Source of the DNA: Spirosoma validum
GTDB taxonomy: Bacteria > Bacteroidota > Bacteroidia > Cytophagales > Spirosomataceae
Assembly (NCBI RefSeq): GCF_014699035.1
Contig: NZ_JACXAA010000008.1
Coordinates: 124,001 to 188,000 of the forward strand
Direction: 5' to 3'
DNA: 64,000 bases
Part shown: in pieces, positions 1 through 8,314 of the stretch
How the letters are laid out: each line of letters begins with the position of its first letter
Position numbering within the stretch: the first letter of the stretch is position 1
Notes under the pieces: model-generated
Databases searched by the model: none
What the model was told of the DNA's origin: nothing
What the model saw: only the letters and a program-made list of their open reading frames with translations
Translations under genes and position numbers: made by a program

Positions 1-1353
1 CTGTTTGGCTCGTTCATCCGATATGTAACGGGCCGTCGTCTGGCTTAAGATGCTAATGCTACTGAGTTGAGAGCCGATTTCGTCGTGCAGGTCGCGGGCA
101 ATTTCGTCGCGAAGGGTATTGAGCTTCACCTGCTTCTGTTCATTATGCTGCAACTGTTCGATCAACTGTGCCTGAATGCTTACTTTTTCCTGCCGGATTA
201 GCTCATGGCGCTGAGCAATACCCAACGCAAACATCAGGATTTCCAGCACGTAACCCGTCGCAAAAATGGCGACTTCTGTATCATAGACCGTTGGTAAGTA
301 CCCAAAAAAACTACGATTAATGATGGAACCTAATCCGCTGATGAAAAAGAACAAAATACCCCAGAACAGGAATTTAGTGACAGCATCATAGAAACGCCAG
401 AGCGTATAGAGAGTGAAAAAGCCGAATAATAGTAAACATACGTCAACCGCCCGATGTACCTGTTGCCAGACCGGTACGGTGAATTTATCGACAGTGATAA
501 AAACATCGCCAAGGCCCAGCAGAATAAAGACGCTGATCATGGCTGCATACAGATGGTCAAGTTTGGGGGAGCGTGCTCGTAACTGGACGTATTCCCGTAG
601 AAAGAGCCCATACGCGGCCAGCGACCAGAGCATAAACGTAAGCGAAAAGCGACTCACAAAACCCACCGAACGTAGCAGCGGCCATCCATCCATAACGTGC
701 AGATAGTCGTCGTGTATGACGCTACGCAGAATAACCAGCAGCACAAAAAGAGCGTAGTAGAGCAGAACGCGTTCCCGCAAAATAATGTATTGGGTGCCTG
801 TATACAGGAACATAATCAGCAGACAGCCCACGAAAATCATCCCTAACATTCGAACAGGCAGATGAGCGGCAAGCTGACGATCCAGAAATTGCTGGTAACC
901 TGCCCGACTGAACAGGCGCGGATAAAGCAGGGCCGTGTTCGCAAACATTTTATTGCGGTAAACAGCTTGTAGATGAACGGTTTGTGCAGGAGGGAGCTGG
1001 AAGAGCACTCCGTTTCGGTGCTGAAAGCCAAATTCCGGGTACTGATCAAGCTGAAGCAGATGAGCCGGATAGAGCCATCCAGATCGGCCTAGTAGGGTAC
1101 GTTTCAAGCCATTGATGCGATAAACGTCTATTTCGTCTACTTCCTGAAACAGAATGACATCAACTTCTGTATTCGTCGGATTAAGCAGCGTATACGTAGC
1201 AGAGGTAGGTGCATACTGAACACAAGTTGTTAATGGTAAGTCAGCGCGGCCGTTGTCGAACGGGTACGTAAATGTTTGCGCCAGACTCGAAAAGCCAGTA
1301 ATCAGAAAAAGTAGCGAAAGAAGCCCTAAGCGAACACATCTATGGCGAGTCAT
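1..1353 (-). CDS. 7TM-type sensor histidine kinase, C-terminus cut by window edge
   Basis: Open reading frame of 451 codons with no stop before the left edge. It starts with a signal peptide (residues 1-26, ending in SSLAQ). An extracellular beta-rich domain of the 7TMR-DISM type follows to about residue 165, then roughly seven membrane helices (about 170-385), a short coiled coil, and a HisKA_3 dimerisation motif RDLHDEIG with the phospho-acceptor at His423. The ATPase domain lies beyond the window. Kinases of this type usually pair with a NarL/LuxR-type regulator, which would be sought to the left. The ligand is unknown. Start chosen at the ATG directly before the signal peptide. Seen: signal peptide, helices and H-box; family assignment follows from them. 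Confidence 0.9.
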   Translation of the reverse strand, partial: MTRHRCVRLGLLSLLFLITGFSSLAQTFTYPFDNGRADLPLTTCVQYAPTSATYTLLNPTNTEVDVILFQEVDEIDVYRINGLKRTLLGRSGWLYPAHLLQLDQYPEFGFQHRNGVLFQLPPAQTVHLQAVYRNKMFANTALLYPRLFSRAGYQQFLDRQLAAHLPVRMLGMIFVGCLLIMFLYTGTQYIILRERVLLYYALFVLLVILRSVIHDDYLHVMDGWPLLRSVGFVSRFSLTFMLWSLAAYGLFLREYVQLRARSPKLDHLYAAMISVFILLGLGDVFITVDKFTVPVWQQVHRAVDVCLLLFGFFTLYTLWRFYDAVTKFLFWGILFFFISGLGSIINRSFFGYLPTVYDTEVAIFATGYVLEILMFALGIAQRHELIRQEKVSIQAQLIEQLQHNEQKQVKLNTLRDEIARDLHDEIGSQLSSISILSQTTARYISDERAKQ

Positions 1354-1720
1354 CGTATCGAGTGGGTGTGAATGGTAGCTAAACGAGCAACCTGTAAGCT
1401 AGTCGATATTTTACGGAAAAATAGTAACAAAACCCGTGTTTGCCCGCTGGCTTTTAGCAAAAGGTAATTCGTTACGTTCTGCCAGTGAACGCAAATATCG
1501 TTTGGTGGATGCAGGCAGCATTGTAAGAATGCGACATGACTACGTCATCAGCCTGGCCAATTTGATTACAGAGTAGCCTTTTGCGTACTTTCTTCTTCCC
1601 GGAATGTCCCACTGGGGAACCATATATCCCCCTTTTATGGGATTTTACAGCGTGTGCCATCCTGCGAATTTTGAGGCAGTCATTTACATCTGGGACTAAT
1701 CGCTAAAACACCATTTTCTC
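1354..1720. other. Intergenic region between kinase and lipoprotein array
   Basis: No convincing gene; a 62-codon minus-strand reading frame here has no recognisable features. The stretch holds the divergent control region for the kinase (minus) and the first lipoprotein (plus), including the block described at 1630-1679. Confidence 0.5.
1630..1679 (+). promoter_or_regulatory. Conserved upstream block, copy 1
   Basis: A 17-base box CCCTTTTATGGGATTTT (1630-1646) is followed, with exactly 40 bases between the two starts, by TTTGAGGCAG (1670-1679). The same box and a near-identical second motif with the same 40-base offset occur at 3824-3873. Both copies lie a similar distance before a start codon (1721 and 3911). 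The CCC...GGG core is an imperfect palindrome, which suggests a protein-binding site or promoter. The function is inferred only from conservation and position. Confidence 0.5.
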
Positions 1721-2128
1721 ATGAACACAAGGTTAATCGCTATCCGCACCATTGCCTTTATGATGTTTATCATACTACTGACAGTGGGTTGTAAGAAAAA
1801 AGAAGAGGAGGTCGATCCTTACGCCTTTCTGAAAGGAACCTGGCAATACGCAAACGGTGCCGAATGTGTATTTGACGCCACGACGAAAACCGCAAAAGGT
1901 ACCAAAGTTCCCACCAACAATACGATCCACAAATTTGTGGTGGGTGAAGAGTATTGGCGCAACGTAACCTCGACCGGAGCCGATGCCTGGAGCTATGAGC
2001 AGATCGTTCGGTTTCCGGATGGTAAGACGGTTGAATACCGCAAAAGCACGATGACCAGAAAAGATGCTAATACGTTGTCGATGGAGACCCCCGGCCTGAG
2101 CGATTCGGGGATGAAACGAGTACAATAG
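1721..2128 (+). CDS. Small lipoprotein, lipocalin-like
   Basis: 135 residues. A type II signal peptide ends at a lipobox TVGC, with Lys-Lys-Lys and acidic residues directly after the cysteine, so it should be an envelope lipoprotein. The mature part opens with a FLKGTWQY segment typical of short Bacteroidota lipocalin-like proteins, in which Gly-x-Trp marks the first strand; the remainder reads as short beta strands. No catalytic motif is visible. It resembles in layout the lipoprotein at 7310-7825 (LAGTWKP). First gene of a long same-strand array of secreted proteins. The gene is confident, the fold is inferred, and the role is unknown. Confidence 0.75.
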   Translation: MNTRLIAIRTIAFMMFIILLTVGCKKKEEEVDPYAFLKGTWQYANGAECVFDATTKTAKGTKVPTNNTIHKFVVGEEYWRNVTSTGADAWSYEQIVRFPDGKTVEYRKSTMTRKDANTLSMETPGLSDSGMKRVQ

Positions 2129-2221
2129 AGCCGCCTGACAGGCTATATACCTGTTTGGGGGATGGTTTCTCCGGTTTTGCCTGCTGGCCTTTGAATTAAT
2201 AAATAGCTGTTCACATCGATT

Positions 2222-2731
2222 ATGAAATCATTAGTTATCCTTCTGACGGTCTGCGCAATAGCCGTGCCGTCATCGGCTCAGGTGTTGCCCCACCGAATGC
2301 GTGTTGGTCTTTCAGTAGATCTGTTGGGCGCTACGTTGGGTATTGGTACTCAGGTGCATGGGTCACTACGTATCTCCGACGATTATCGGGCTTTCGATGA
2401 CAAACATACGTACATCAATCTGGGCATTGGAGTAGGGGGCGGTTTTACGGGCGGTGCCGGCATGGTCGGTCAGACCGTACCGCATTACGTGACGTATGGT
2501 ATAGGCCGGGGAAGGGCTATGGTTGAATTTGGGTATGCTGGCGTCTGGATGGAAAAGCAAACGATGGAAACGGTGATGACGTCGGGGGGTACTTTTCGGG
2601 ATCGACAAACGAAATGGGTTTACGGTGCGGCACCCTTGATCGGTTATCGGTATACAGCCTATAGTGGCTTTCTGTTTCGTGCTAACCTAACGATGGTTCT
2701 GCCCGGCGTATCGGTCGGCTGGATTTTTTGA
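2222..2731 (+). CDS. Small secreted protein, probable outer-membrane beta-barrel
   Basis: 169 residues with a Sec signal peptide ending SSAQ at residue 20. The mature protein consists of alternating hydrophobic and polar strands rich in Gly, Tyr and Val. It ends in Phe (SVGWIF), the aromatic terminus expected of outer-membrane barrels. No domain is recognised. It lies 93 bases after the preceding lipoprotein and 46 before the next barrel-like protein, in the same direction. Probably a small envelope beta-barrel; the function is unknown. Confidence 0.7.
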   Translation: MKSLVILLTVCAIAVPSSAQVLPHRMRVGLSVDLLGATLGIGTQVHGSLRISDDYRAFDDKHTYINLGIGVGGGFTGGAGMVGQTVPHYVTYGIGRGRAMVEFGYAGVWMEKQTMETVMTSGGTFRDRQTKWVYGAAPLIGYRYTAYSGFLFRANLTMVLPGVSVGWIF

Positions 2732-2777
2732 GGAATGTATTGATAGTGCTATTCACACTTTTTCTTACGCGTTATCC

Positions 2778-3791
2778 ATGAAAACACAACTCACACTCCT
2801 TTTTTTATTGGTGGTCAACGTAACGATTTATGCACAAACACGCCCCAAAACACGTAGTGTTGCTGCGAAGCCCGTTCCCCAAAAATTAGCAGAACCGGCT
2901 GCCGAGCGTATAGCGGCACGAACACGTGCCAAACTTGATTCGATTCAGAAAGTACAGGCGTTGGCCAGAGAAATGGCCCGGCAATTATTTGTAGAGGATT
3001 CTTTGCAACGGGCCAGGCAACTGGCAACTCAACAAGCCGAAGCCAGATCCAAACCAGCACACAGCGTATCAACGAACCAGGCAATGGTTAGCCGCCCAAC
3101 TGCCCGACCTGCTACAAGGAGCCCGTTGCAGGGTTCAGCGAGCCACGAGGTTGCCCGGCGAGGCATTTTGTTTGGAGTACGGGGAAGTTTGCTCCTGAAC
3201 AAACCGACTATTTCGGCGGATGTTGATGATCCCGGTGAGCCATCGTACTATCTGGCTCCTGGCGCGGCACTGCTCGTTTCTATTCCGTTTGGCGATAGCC
3301 CGCTATCGCTTCAACTGGAGCCCGGTTATGCCGAGCGCGGGGGGCTATTTACGGCAAAGGGGCTTATGAACAATGGGGTAGATCGCTACGAAGATAAAAC
3401 GACCTATAAACTGCAATCCCTGGAGCTGCCCGTGTTATTGCGGATAGAACCTATCGTTGGCCCTATAAACATAATTGTTACGGCGGGAGTAGACGTGCGC
3501 TATCTACTGGGTGGAACGTCTGCGTATAAGGGTGCTGAGTACAACATACGAACAGGAACACTGGTACGTTCGAAGGCAGACAGCGAGTCGATTCAGGTAG
3601 ATAAATTAAATCGCCTGGATGTGGGCCTGGTAGGTGGTCTTGGGGTCGTATTGCCTACGTCTTTCGGGTACGTATTTATTGATGGTCGTTATCATCATGG
3701 GTTAATGAATCTGGCTAAAGAGCAGAAGTCGGCTTTTTATCAGCGCGGTTTAAGCGCGAATGTGGGTATACTTGTTTCGCTTCATCGATGA
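2778..3791 (+). CDS. PorT-like beta-barrel protein with charged N-terminal region
   Basis: 337 residues. Signal peptide to about residue 20 (TIYAQ), then a charged, Ala/Arg-rich, helix-prone segment (about 38-84) containing DSIQKVQALAREMARQ, a Ser/Pro/Thr-rich linker, and from about residue 130 a C-terminal domain resembling the Bacteroidota outer-membrane beta-barrel family (starts RRGILFGVRGSLLLNK; YAERGGL; LQSLELPVLLRIEP). The helical segment is almost identical to one in the next gene (3911-4759), also at the DNA level, so part of the two genes shares a recent origin while the barrels have diverged. Probably exposes a periplasmic helical arm. Role unknown. Confidence 0.8.
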   Translation: MKTQLTLLFLLVVNVTIYAQTRPKTRSVAAKPVPQKLAEPAAERIAARTRAKLDSIQKVQALAREMARQLFVEDSLQRARQLATQQAEARSKPAHSVSTNQAMVSRPTARPATRSPLQGSASHEVARRGILFGVRGSLLLNKPTISADVDDPGEPSYYLAPGAALLVSIPFGDSPLSLQLEPGYAERGGLFTAKGLMNNGVDRYEDKTTYKLQSLELPVLLRIEPIVGPINIIVTAGVDVRYLLGGTSAYKGAEYNIRTGTLVRSKADSESIQVDKLNRLDVGLVGGLGVVLPTSFGYVFIDGRYHHGLMNLAKEQKSAFYQRGLSANVGILVSLHR

Positions 3792-3823
3792 TGGTCAAAA
3801 AAACATGCTGGTCTTCCCTATCA

Positions 3824-3873
3824 CCCTTTTATGGGATTTTGAGAGAGTAAATAGCTACCGAGCTTTGAGTCAG
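3824..3873 (+). promoter_or_regulatory. Conserved upstream block, copy 2
   Basis: Identical 17-base box at 3824-3840, then TTTGAGTCAG at 3864-3873, the same 40-base offset as at 1630-1679. A further CTAATCG follows in both copies (3882-3888; 1696-1702) at a slightly different distance. It lies about 70 bases before the start at 3911. Probably a shared promoter or operator for two members of the secreted-protein array. Confidence 0.5.
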
Positions 3874-3910
3874 CTAAATAACTAATCGGCGGAATAGACC
3901 GCTTCTATCC

Positions 3911-4759
3911 ATGAAACCATTTTTCGTTCTTACGCTCGCACTGCTTCTGGGTAGTCAAATGCTTCAGGCACAAACTACGCGCAGATCAACAACAGCTACT
4001 GCCGCCCGGCGTATAGAGCCAACCACCGAACAGACAGCCGCCAGAGCACGGACCAGGCAGGATTCCATTCAGAAAGTGCAGGCGCTGGCCAGGGAAATGG
4101 CCCGGCAGATGATGGCCGAAGATTCGGTTCGGCGGGCCAGACTTGCCGGAGTCGAAGCCGCTAAAACCGCTGCCGAACAGCCAGTAGCAAAAAAGTCCAC
4201 ACAGCCCGAAACAACCCGACAGACGATTGCATCAGCAGAACCGGTTCGCACTCAGTCGGTATCAACGGCACCCAAAGGAGTAATCTCGATTGGCCCATCG
4301 GTCCAGTTTAACAGTGAATTGGAAACTACACTGATTGGAGGTTCTGTGGGCCTGGGCTATGCCGTTGGTCGAAAAGTAGGGGTTCTGGTAGCGGCTGACT
4401 ACCATACCGGAAATCATACGGCTGTTTTTTCGACCATTGGCACAACCCTGACGGAAAGTTATACGACATCGTCCATTACGTTACGTCCTGAATTTCGATT
4501 TTATCCCAGACGCTCGTTCGAAGGGTTTTTTATTGGCTTGAACGGTACGTTGATGAGCTATAAGGCGGGTGGCTTTAAGAGCAATAAGCTGATCGTAAAC
4601 AGCGAAACCGCTGGTGGTGGTGGGCTTGTGATGGGTGTAAACATAGCAACGCCGTCGCGACTGAATTTCGAGTTTGGAATTGCCGGAGCAATCATCACCG
4701 GGGCCAACGACGAAGTAATTGTCGGCTCGGGAGCACTACGTATCGGGTACGTTTTTTAA
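3911..4759 (+). CDS. Beta-barrel protein with charged N-terminal region, paralogue of upstream gene
   Basis: 282 residues. Signal peptide to about residue 20 (MLQAQ), then the same charged helical segment as the previous gene (QDSIQKVQALAREMARQ around residue 47) and a Thr/Gln-rich linker. From about residue 120 an outer-membrane barrel-like domain begins with ISIGPSVQFNSELE and ends in an aromatic residue (RIGYVF). The barrel is shorter than and distinct from that of the upstream paralogue. It is preceded by its own copy of the conserved upstream block, so it probably has its own promoter. Function unknown. Confidence 0.78.
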   Translation: MKPFFVLTLALLLGSQMLQAQTTRRSTTATAARRIEPTTEQTAARARTRQDSIQKVQALAREMARQMMAEDSVRRARLAGVEAAKTAAEQPVAKKSTQPETTRQTIASAEPVRTQSVSTAPKGVISIGPSVQFNSELETTLIGGSVGLGYAVGRKVGVLVAADYHTGNHTAVFSTIGTTLTESYTTSSITLRPEFRFYPRRSFEGFFIGLNGTLMSYKAGGFKSNKLIVNSETAGGGGLVMGVNIATPSRLNFEFGIAGAIITGANDEVIVGSGALRIGYVF

Positions 4760-4821
4760 ATAATTTACTCGGCGTATATACATAATCGTTAGTTTGATTT
4801 TCCATATAAATCAGTAAAATC

Positions 4822-5400
4822 ATGAAACTACTACGTAACCACACCTTGCTTTTGATTAGTACGTTATTGTTGGGATTGACTGCCTGCAAAGGCCCACAGG
4901 GGGACCCTGGCCCCAAAGGCGACACGGGCGCAACGGGGCAAACCGGCGCGGCCGGACAGACCGGAGCCACTGGTGCGACCGGAACGGCCAATGTGATTTA
5001 TAGTGATTGGATTAATGCTGATTGGAGCTTATATGATAGGCCTCAATTGAAACAGATGAAAATTATAGTACCTGCAATCAACTCAACATCTATAGCAAAG
5101 GATGCGGTATTGATGTATTGTAAGCAATTCGGGACAAGTTCTGTTTATCCTCTGCCTTCTTTCGGCCGCTGGGGTAACGTCTGGTATTCATTTGAGATCG
5201 CTAATTTCACTTTTAACGGACTGATTGTGGAAGTGAAGTCAACCGACGGACATGTGTTGGACGAATATGAGACGACTGCGTTACGGGGCAACAGGTTTCG
5301 CTACGTTATTATACCGGGTAGCATTAGGGCTGGCCGCAAAGCCGCTGTCGACTACAGCAATTACGAGGAAGTTAAAAAAGCCTACAACCTGCCTGATTGA
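4822..5400 (+). CDS. Collagen-like lipoprotein, copy 1
   Basis: 192 residues. Signal peptide with lipobox GLTAC (Cys22), followed by about ten Gly-X-Y triplets (residues 24-56; GPQGDPGPKGDTGAT and onward) that could form a short triple helix. A beta-rich domain starts ANVIYSDW and the protein ends with the tail GRKAAVDYSNYEEVKKAYN. The gene at 9610-10179 has the same architecture and nearly the same tail, so the two are paralogues. Gly-X-Y lipoproteins of this type are common in Cytophagales and are presumed trimeric surface proteins; the partner and role are unknown. Confidence 0.82.
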   Translation: MKLLRNHTLLLISTLLLGLTACKGPQGDPGPKGDTGATGQTGAAGQTGATGATGTANVIYSDWINADWSLYDRPQLKQMKIIVPAINSTSIAKDAVLMYCKQFGTSSVYPLPSFGRWGNVWYSFEIANFTFNGLIVEVKSTDGHVLDEYETTALRGNRFRYVIIPGSIRAGRKAAVDYSNYEEVKKAYNLPD

Positions 5401-5437
5401 GTACCCCCTGATCTGAACAGTTAATTTCATACCAACC

Positions 5438-6076
5438 ATGACACTCCGTTTTCTTATAATTGTCGGCCTTATGGGGCTGACCCTAGCGAGCTGTAGCCGT
5501 TCGGTTACCTCTACCGGCAGCAGTGCTCCCGCACGAACTTATGCTATGCTACCCTTCGATGTGCAGATTGAGAAAAACCTGCAACTCAAAAAAACAACGG
5601 CTGATAGGCTACGTGTGCAGGAAGAGCGCGAAGCCTATCAGTACCAGAGTGGCGTGTTTCAGTACCTGATGGATCGAAAAAAAGATTTTGCCGTCAATTT
5701 TCAGGACATCGACGATACCAACACACTGCTCAAACGTAAAGGCATTACGTATCAGACACTACGTAGCATGACCAAAACCGAGATGTGTCAGGCGCTGGGC
5801 GTAGATGGGGTCATTAGCGGCCGGTTTCAGCGCAGAGAAAACCTCGATCGCACAGCCTCACGCGTGCTGGATCTGGTGAGTCGGCAAACGGAAAATTTTG
5901 CCCTGAGTCCTAAACAAGGCGAAGCCAACCTGAGCCTGACGCTCTACGATGTTGCCGAGAAACGCGTGGTCTGGACGTATCAGAACGACGACTGGAACAG
6001 CAGCTATCGTAGCCCCGAAGAAATGGCGCAGGGGCTGATGGCACGTGCCGCGAAGAAATTTCCGTATCGGCGATAG
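5438..6076 (+). CDS. Lipoprotein of unknown function
   Basis: 212 residues with a lipobox LASC (Cys19). The mature part has an alpha/beta pattern: a strand YAMLPFDVQI, a long charged helix, then GVDGVISGRF, and later LSLTLYDVAEKRVVWTY. This ordering resembles periplasmic TolB-N/CsgG-like folds that combine a strand after the lipid anchor with a conserved G-x-x-G-R-F turn, but no specific family can be claimed. It lies 37 bases after the collagen-like gene and 18 before the next lipoprotein, so probably co-transcribed. Confidence 0.7.
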   Translation: MTLRFLIIVGLMGLTLASCSRSVTSTGSSAPARTYAMLPFDVQIEKNLQLKKTTADRLRVQEEREAYQYQSGVFQYLMDRKKDFAVNFQDIDDTNTLLKRKGITYQTLRSMTKTEMCQALGVDGVISGRFQRRENLDRTASRVLDLVSRQTENFALSPKQGEANLSLTLYDVAEKRVVWTYQNDDWNSSYRSPEEMAQGLMARAAKKFPYRR

Positions 6077-6094
6077 TAACCAAACAGATTCATT

Positions 6095-7297
6095 ATGAAA
6101 ACCCAATTGACTATACGGCACATCGTTTTCTCGCTGCTGGTATTGGCAGAATTGATGAGTGGTTGTAAAAAAGAATCGGCTCCACCCGTTACGCCCGCTA
6201 CGTTAACGATTCGAAATGTGAGTCCGTCGAGCGGGCGGGGCGGAACGGTGCTGACGCTGACTGGCGAAAATTTCGACCCAGCTAACTTTTCAGCAACGGT
6301 CAATGGCAAAGCGGCAACCGTTGTGCGGGGGTCTGTTACAACGACAACTGCACAGGTTGAAGTACCAGCCAACTGCGGAACGGGTCCGGTTGACGTAATT
6401 ACGGGGGGTAAAAGTGGGCGTGCTCCTAATGAATTCGAGTACCTTTTTAACCGGTTTACCGAAATGGTCTATTACATTCAGGATGGCCGGCTATGGAGTA
6501 TGGATATTTTCCAGGGGCGAAAACGGGGTGCTATGGCTTCTTCGGTACTACGGTATGATAATGCCGAAATGCTCTTGCTGGGACGACCCGTAACAGGAAC
6601 GGACTACCATCGGATGATTATTTTCGAGAATAACGGCACAGGGGGAGGGGGGTACAGCGATCTGCGCGATGGGGGGGGCATTGATGGCTTTGTGAGCGGA
6701 ACGTATGGTTCTGGACGGACCGGTGGATGGCTGGGTGTTCAGTCGGCAACGGCCAGCAAAGTCCGGCCAGGATCACTATACTTTCTCTGGAACAAGCGCG
6801 ATGTGTATGATGGCTCTTTTCTGGGCTTAAACGGCACTTTTTTGCAGTCCGACCAGCTACGTACGCGTTACGGCAACGATATGGCCTTTGTCTGTGAGGC
6901 TGGTGGGGTATTGTACGTGCTCCAGACTAATGGCACAGTGCTTTCCAATCGAATCACTACAGCTACGGGGGCTATTCAGCCTCAAAGTGCGGGTAATGTG
7001 TTGTCCGTAAACTTCGGAGGCTTTAAAGCGGTAACCGATCTCAATAACGCGTTACTTTTCATTGCCAACGATGGCCTCTTGTATCGTTACGCCCTTGCCG
7101 CGAATACGTTAACGAAACTCCCTCCAACACAGGGAAAATGGAACAATGTCAAGGCCATGACAGGTGTTGGCGATTATCTGATGGTTGTCGATGGCGAACA
7201 ACTTTACCGGGTTGACCCTCAAACCGGAAGCTCCGAAGCGGTTGGCAGTGAACGGCTTCTGATACGTACCAACAATTTTGCCGGATATCATAACTAA
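6095..7297 (+). CDS. IPT/TIG-domain lipoprotein with beta-propeller-like region
   Basis: 400 residues. Lipobox LMSGC followed by Lys-Lys. Residues about 35-115 form an IPT/TIG immunoglobulin-like domain (VSPSSGRGGTVLTLTGENF ... AQVEVPANC), widespread in secreted Bacteroidota proteins. The rest has repeated beta segments with Asp/Gly turns (MVYYIQDGRLWSMD; LLFIANDGLLYRYAL; LMVVDGEQLYRVD), consistent with a propeller-like sensor or binding domain. No catalytic residues are evident. It is 12 bases before the next lipoprotein, so likely in the same transcript. Probably a surface binding protein. Confidence 0.78.
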   Translation: MKTQLTIRHIVFSLLVLAELMSGCKKESAPPVTPATLTIRNVSPSSGRGGTVLTLTGENFDPANFSATVNGKAATVVRGSVTTTTAQVEVPANCGTGPVDVITGGKSGRAPNEFEYLFNRFTEMVYYIQDGRLWSMDIFQGRKRGAMASSVLRYDNAEMLLLGRPVTGTDYHRMIIFENNGTGGGGYSDLRDGGGIDGFVSGTYGSGRTGGWLGVQSATASKVRPGSLYFLWNKRDVYDGSFLGLNGTFLQSDQLRTRYGNDMAFVCEAGGVLYVLQTNGTVLSNRITTATGAIQPQSAGNVLSVNFGGFKAVTDLNNALLFIANDGLLYRYALAANTLTKLPPTQGKWNNVKAMTGVGDYLMVVDGEQLYRVDPQTGSSEAVGSERLLIRTNNFAGYHN

Positions 7298-7309
7298 CGC
7301 CTTCACAGT

Positions 7310-7825
7310 ATGAAAATTAATAAACTCCATTGGCTTGCTCTCCTGGTAATCGGGATTGGTACACAGGGCTGCAAAAAAATGAACGAAGAACTCTTCCCGC
7401 TGGCGGGTACCTGGAAACCGGCCGCCGAACGGACTACCCGCATCCAATACGTGTCGGGTGGGCAAACCTACGACAAGGCCTATACTAAAACCGTTACGCC
7501 TTCCACTACGTTGCTGGTTTTCGGGAAAGACGGTACGTTCACAGAAGGAAGCTCAAATGGAACCTACGCGCTTGAAACCATCAACGGCGAACAACGGGTA
7601 GCCTTAACGTCGGCATCGGGCAACAGCCAATCGTTTGCCTACGAATTGAATGGCAATGTGCTGAACATGAACCTGGTATCCGTCTACGAAAAAATGTCGG
7701 CCACTGATCGGCTGACTGTTGGGAAGGCTATGGGAGCGGGTTTGTCGTCAGCCGCCTTTCCGGGCCTTAGTTCGGCCACCAGCGTAAAAGACATTCGCGT
7801 TACGTTTAAATACACACGGCAATGA
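7310..7825 (+). CDS. Lipocalin-like lipoprotein
   Basis: 171 residues. Lipobox TQGC followed by Lys-Lys-Met. The mature protein begins with LAGTWKP, the Gly-x-Trp signature of small lipocalin-like lipoproteins, and includes KDGTFTEGSSNGTYAL, a pattern often seen in that fold (description of an expected output followed by a GTY strand). Its stop codon overlaps the start of the next gene by four bases (ATGA), implying coupled translation. Role unknown. Confidence 0.72.
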   Translation: MKINKLHWLALLVIGIGTQGCKKMNEELFPLAGTWKPAAERTTRIQYVSGGQTYDKAYTKTVTPSTTLLVFGKDGTFTEGSSNGTYALETINGEQRVALTSASGNSQSFAYELNGNVLNMNLVSVYEKMSATDRLTVGKAMGAGLSSAAFPGLSSATSVKDIRVTFKYTRQ

Positions 7826-8276
7826 AACGAAAAATTGTTCTATTCACCGTATCCATACTATTGCTTAGGTTAACCGGGTGCAAAAAAAACGAAACGGCAG
7901 TAACGCCTGATGATCCACTTCCGCAATTTAGTAGGCAAACGGCCTCTAAGATCAATGAGATTAGTTATGAATCGGCGAAAGTAACTATCGCGGTTTCAGG
8001 CACAGGTACCAGTCCACTAAAAAGCTTCGGATTGGTTTATTTCGAAACAGAAACGCAGCCCAAAATTAGTGCCGGTAGTCGAGAAGAGTATACCGTTCCT
8101 GTAGGGAGTGTGAATCCAAAACATCACTCACGTTCGTAATGAATGGTCTGAAGCCAAACACTACGTACTATGTTCGTCCCTTTGCCACGAATGGCAATGG
8201 AACGGCCTATGGAGATGCGTTCGTGGTTACAACGAAACTGGTAACCTATAAGATAAAGGTCTATCTGGCCAAATAA
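7822..8276 (+). pseudogene. Fibronectin III-like lipoprotein interrupted by a -1 frameshift
   Basis: The reading frame from 7822 has a good lipobox (RLTGC, then KK) but stops at 8139. The -1 frame downstream continues to 8276 with NGLKPNTTYYVRPFATNGNG and a strand-rich end, the classic second half of a fibronectin type III-like domain of secreted Bacteroidota proteins. Adding one A to the run AAAA at 8118-8121 joins both parts without a stop (...VNPKTSLTFVMNGLKP...) and gives about 151 residues. So the gene is either a recent pseudogene, a base-calling error in a homopolymer, or uses slippage at the A run. It starts inside the stop of the preceding gene (ATGA). Confidence 0.8.
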
Positions 8277-8314
8277 GAGTTATAAAAATCACCACACTTA
8301 AACAACCAACTCCA

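Noticed and set aside
1472..1660. Minus-strand reading frame of 62 codons upstream of the first lipoprotein
   Set aside because: No family, no start context, and it crosses the conserved upstream block, which is better read as regulatory.
4888..4990. Gly-X-Y coding repeat considered as a tandem repeat or phage tail-fibre fragment
   Set aside because: The triplets are preceded by a lipobox and followed by a conserved tail shared with a second gene, so it is a chromosomal lipoprotein.
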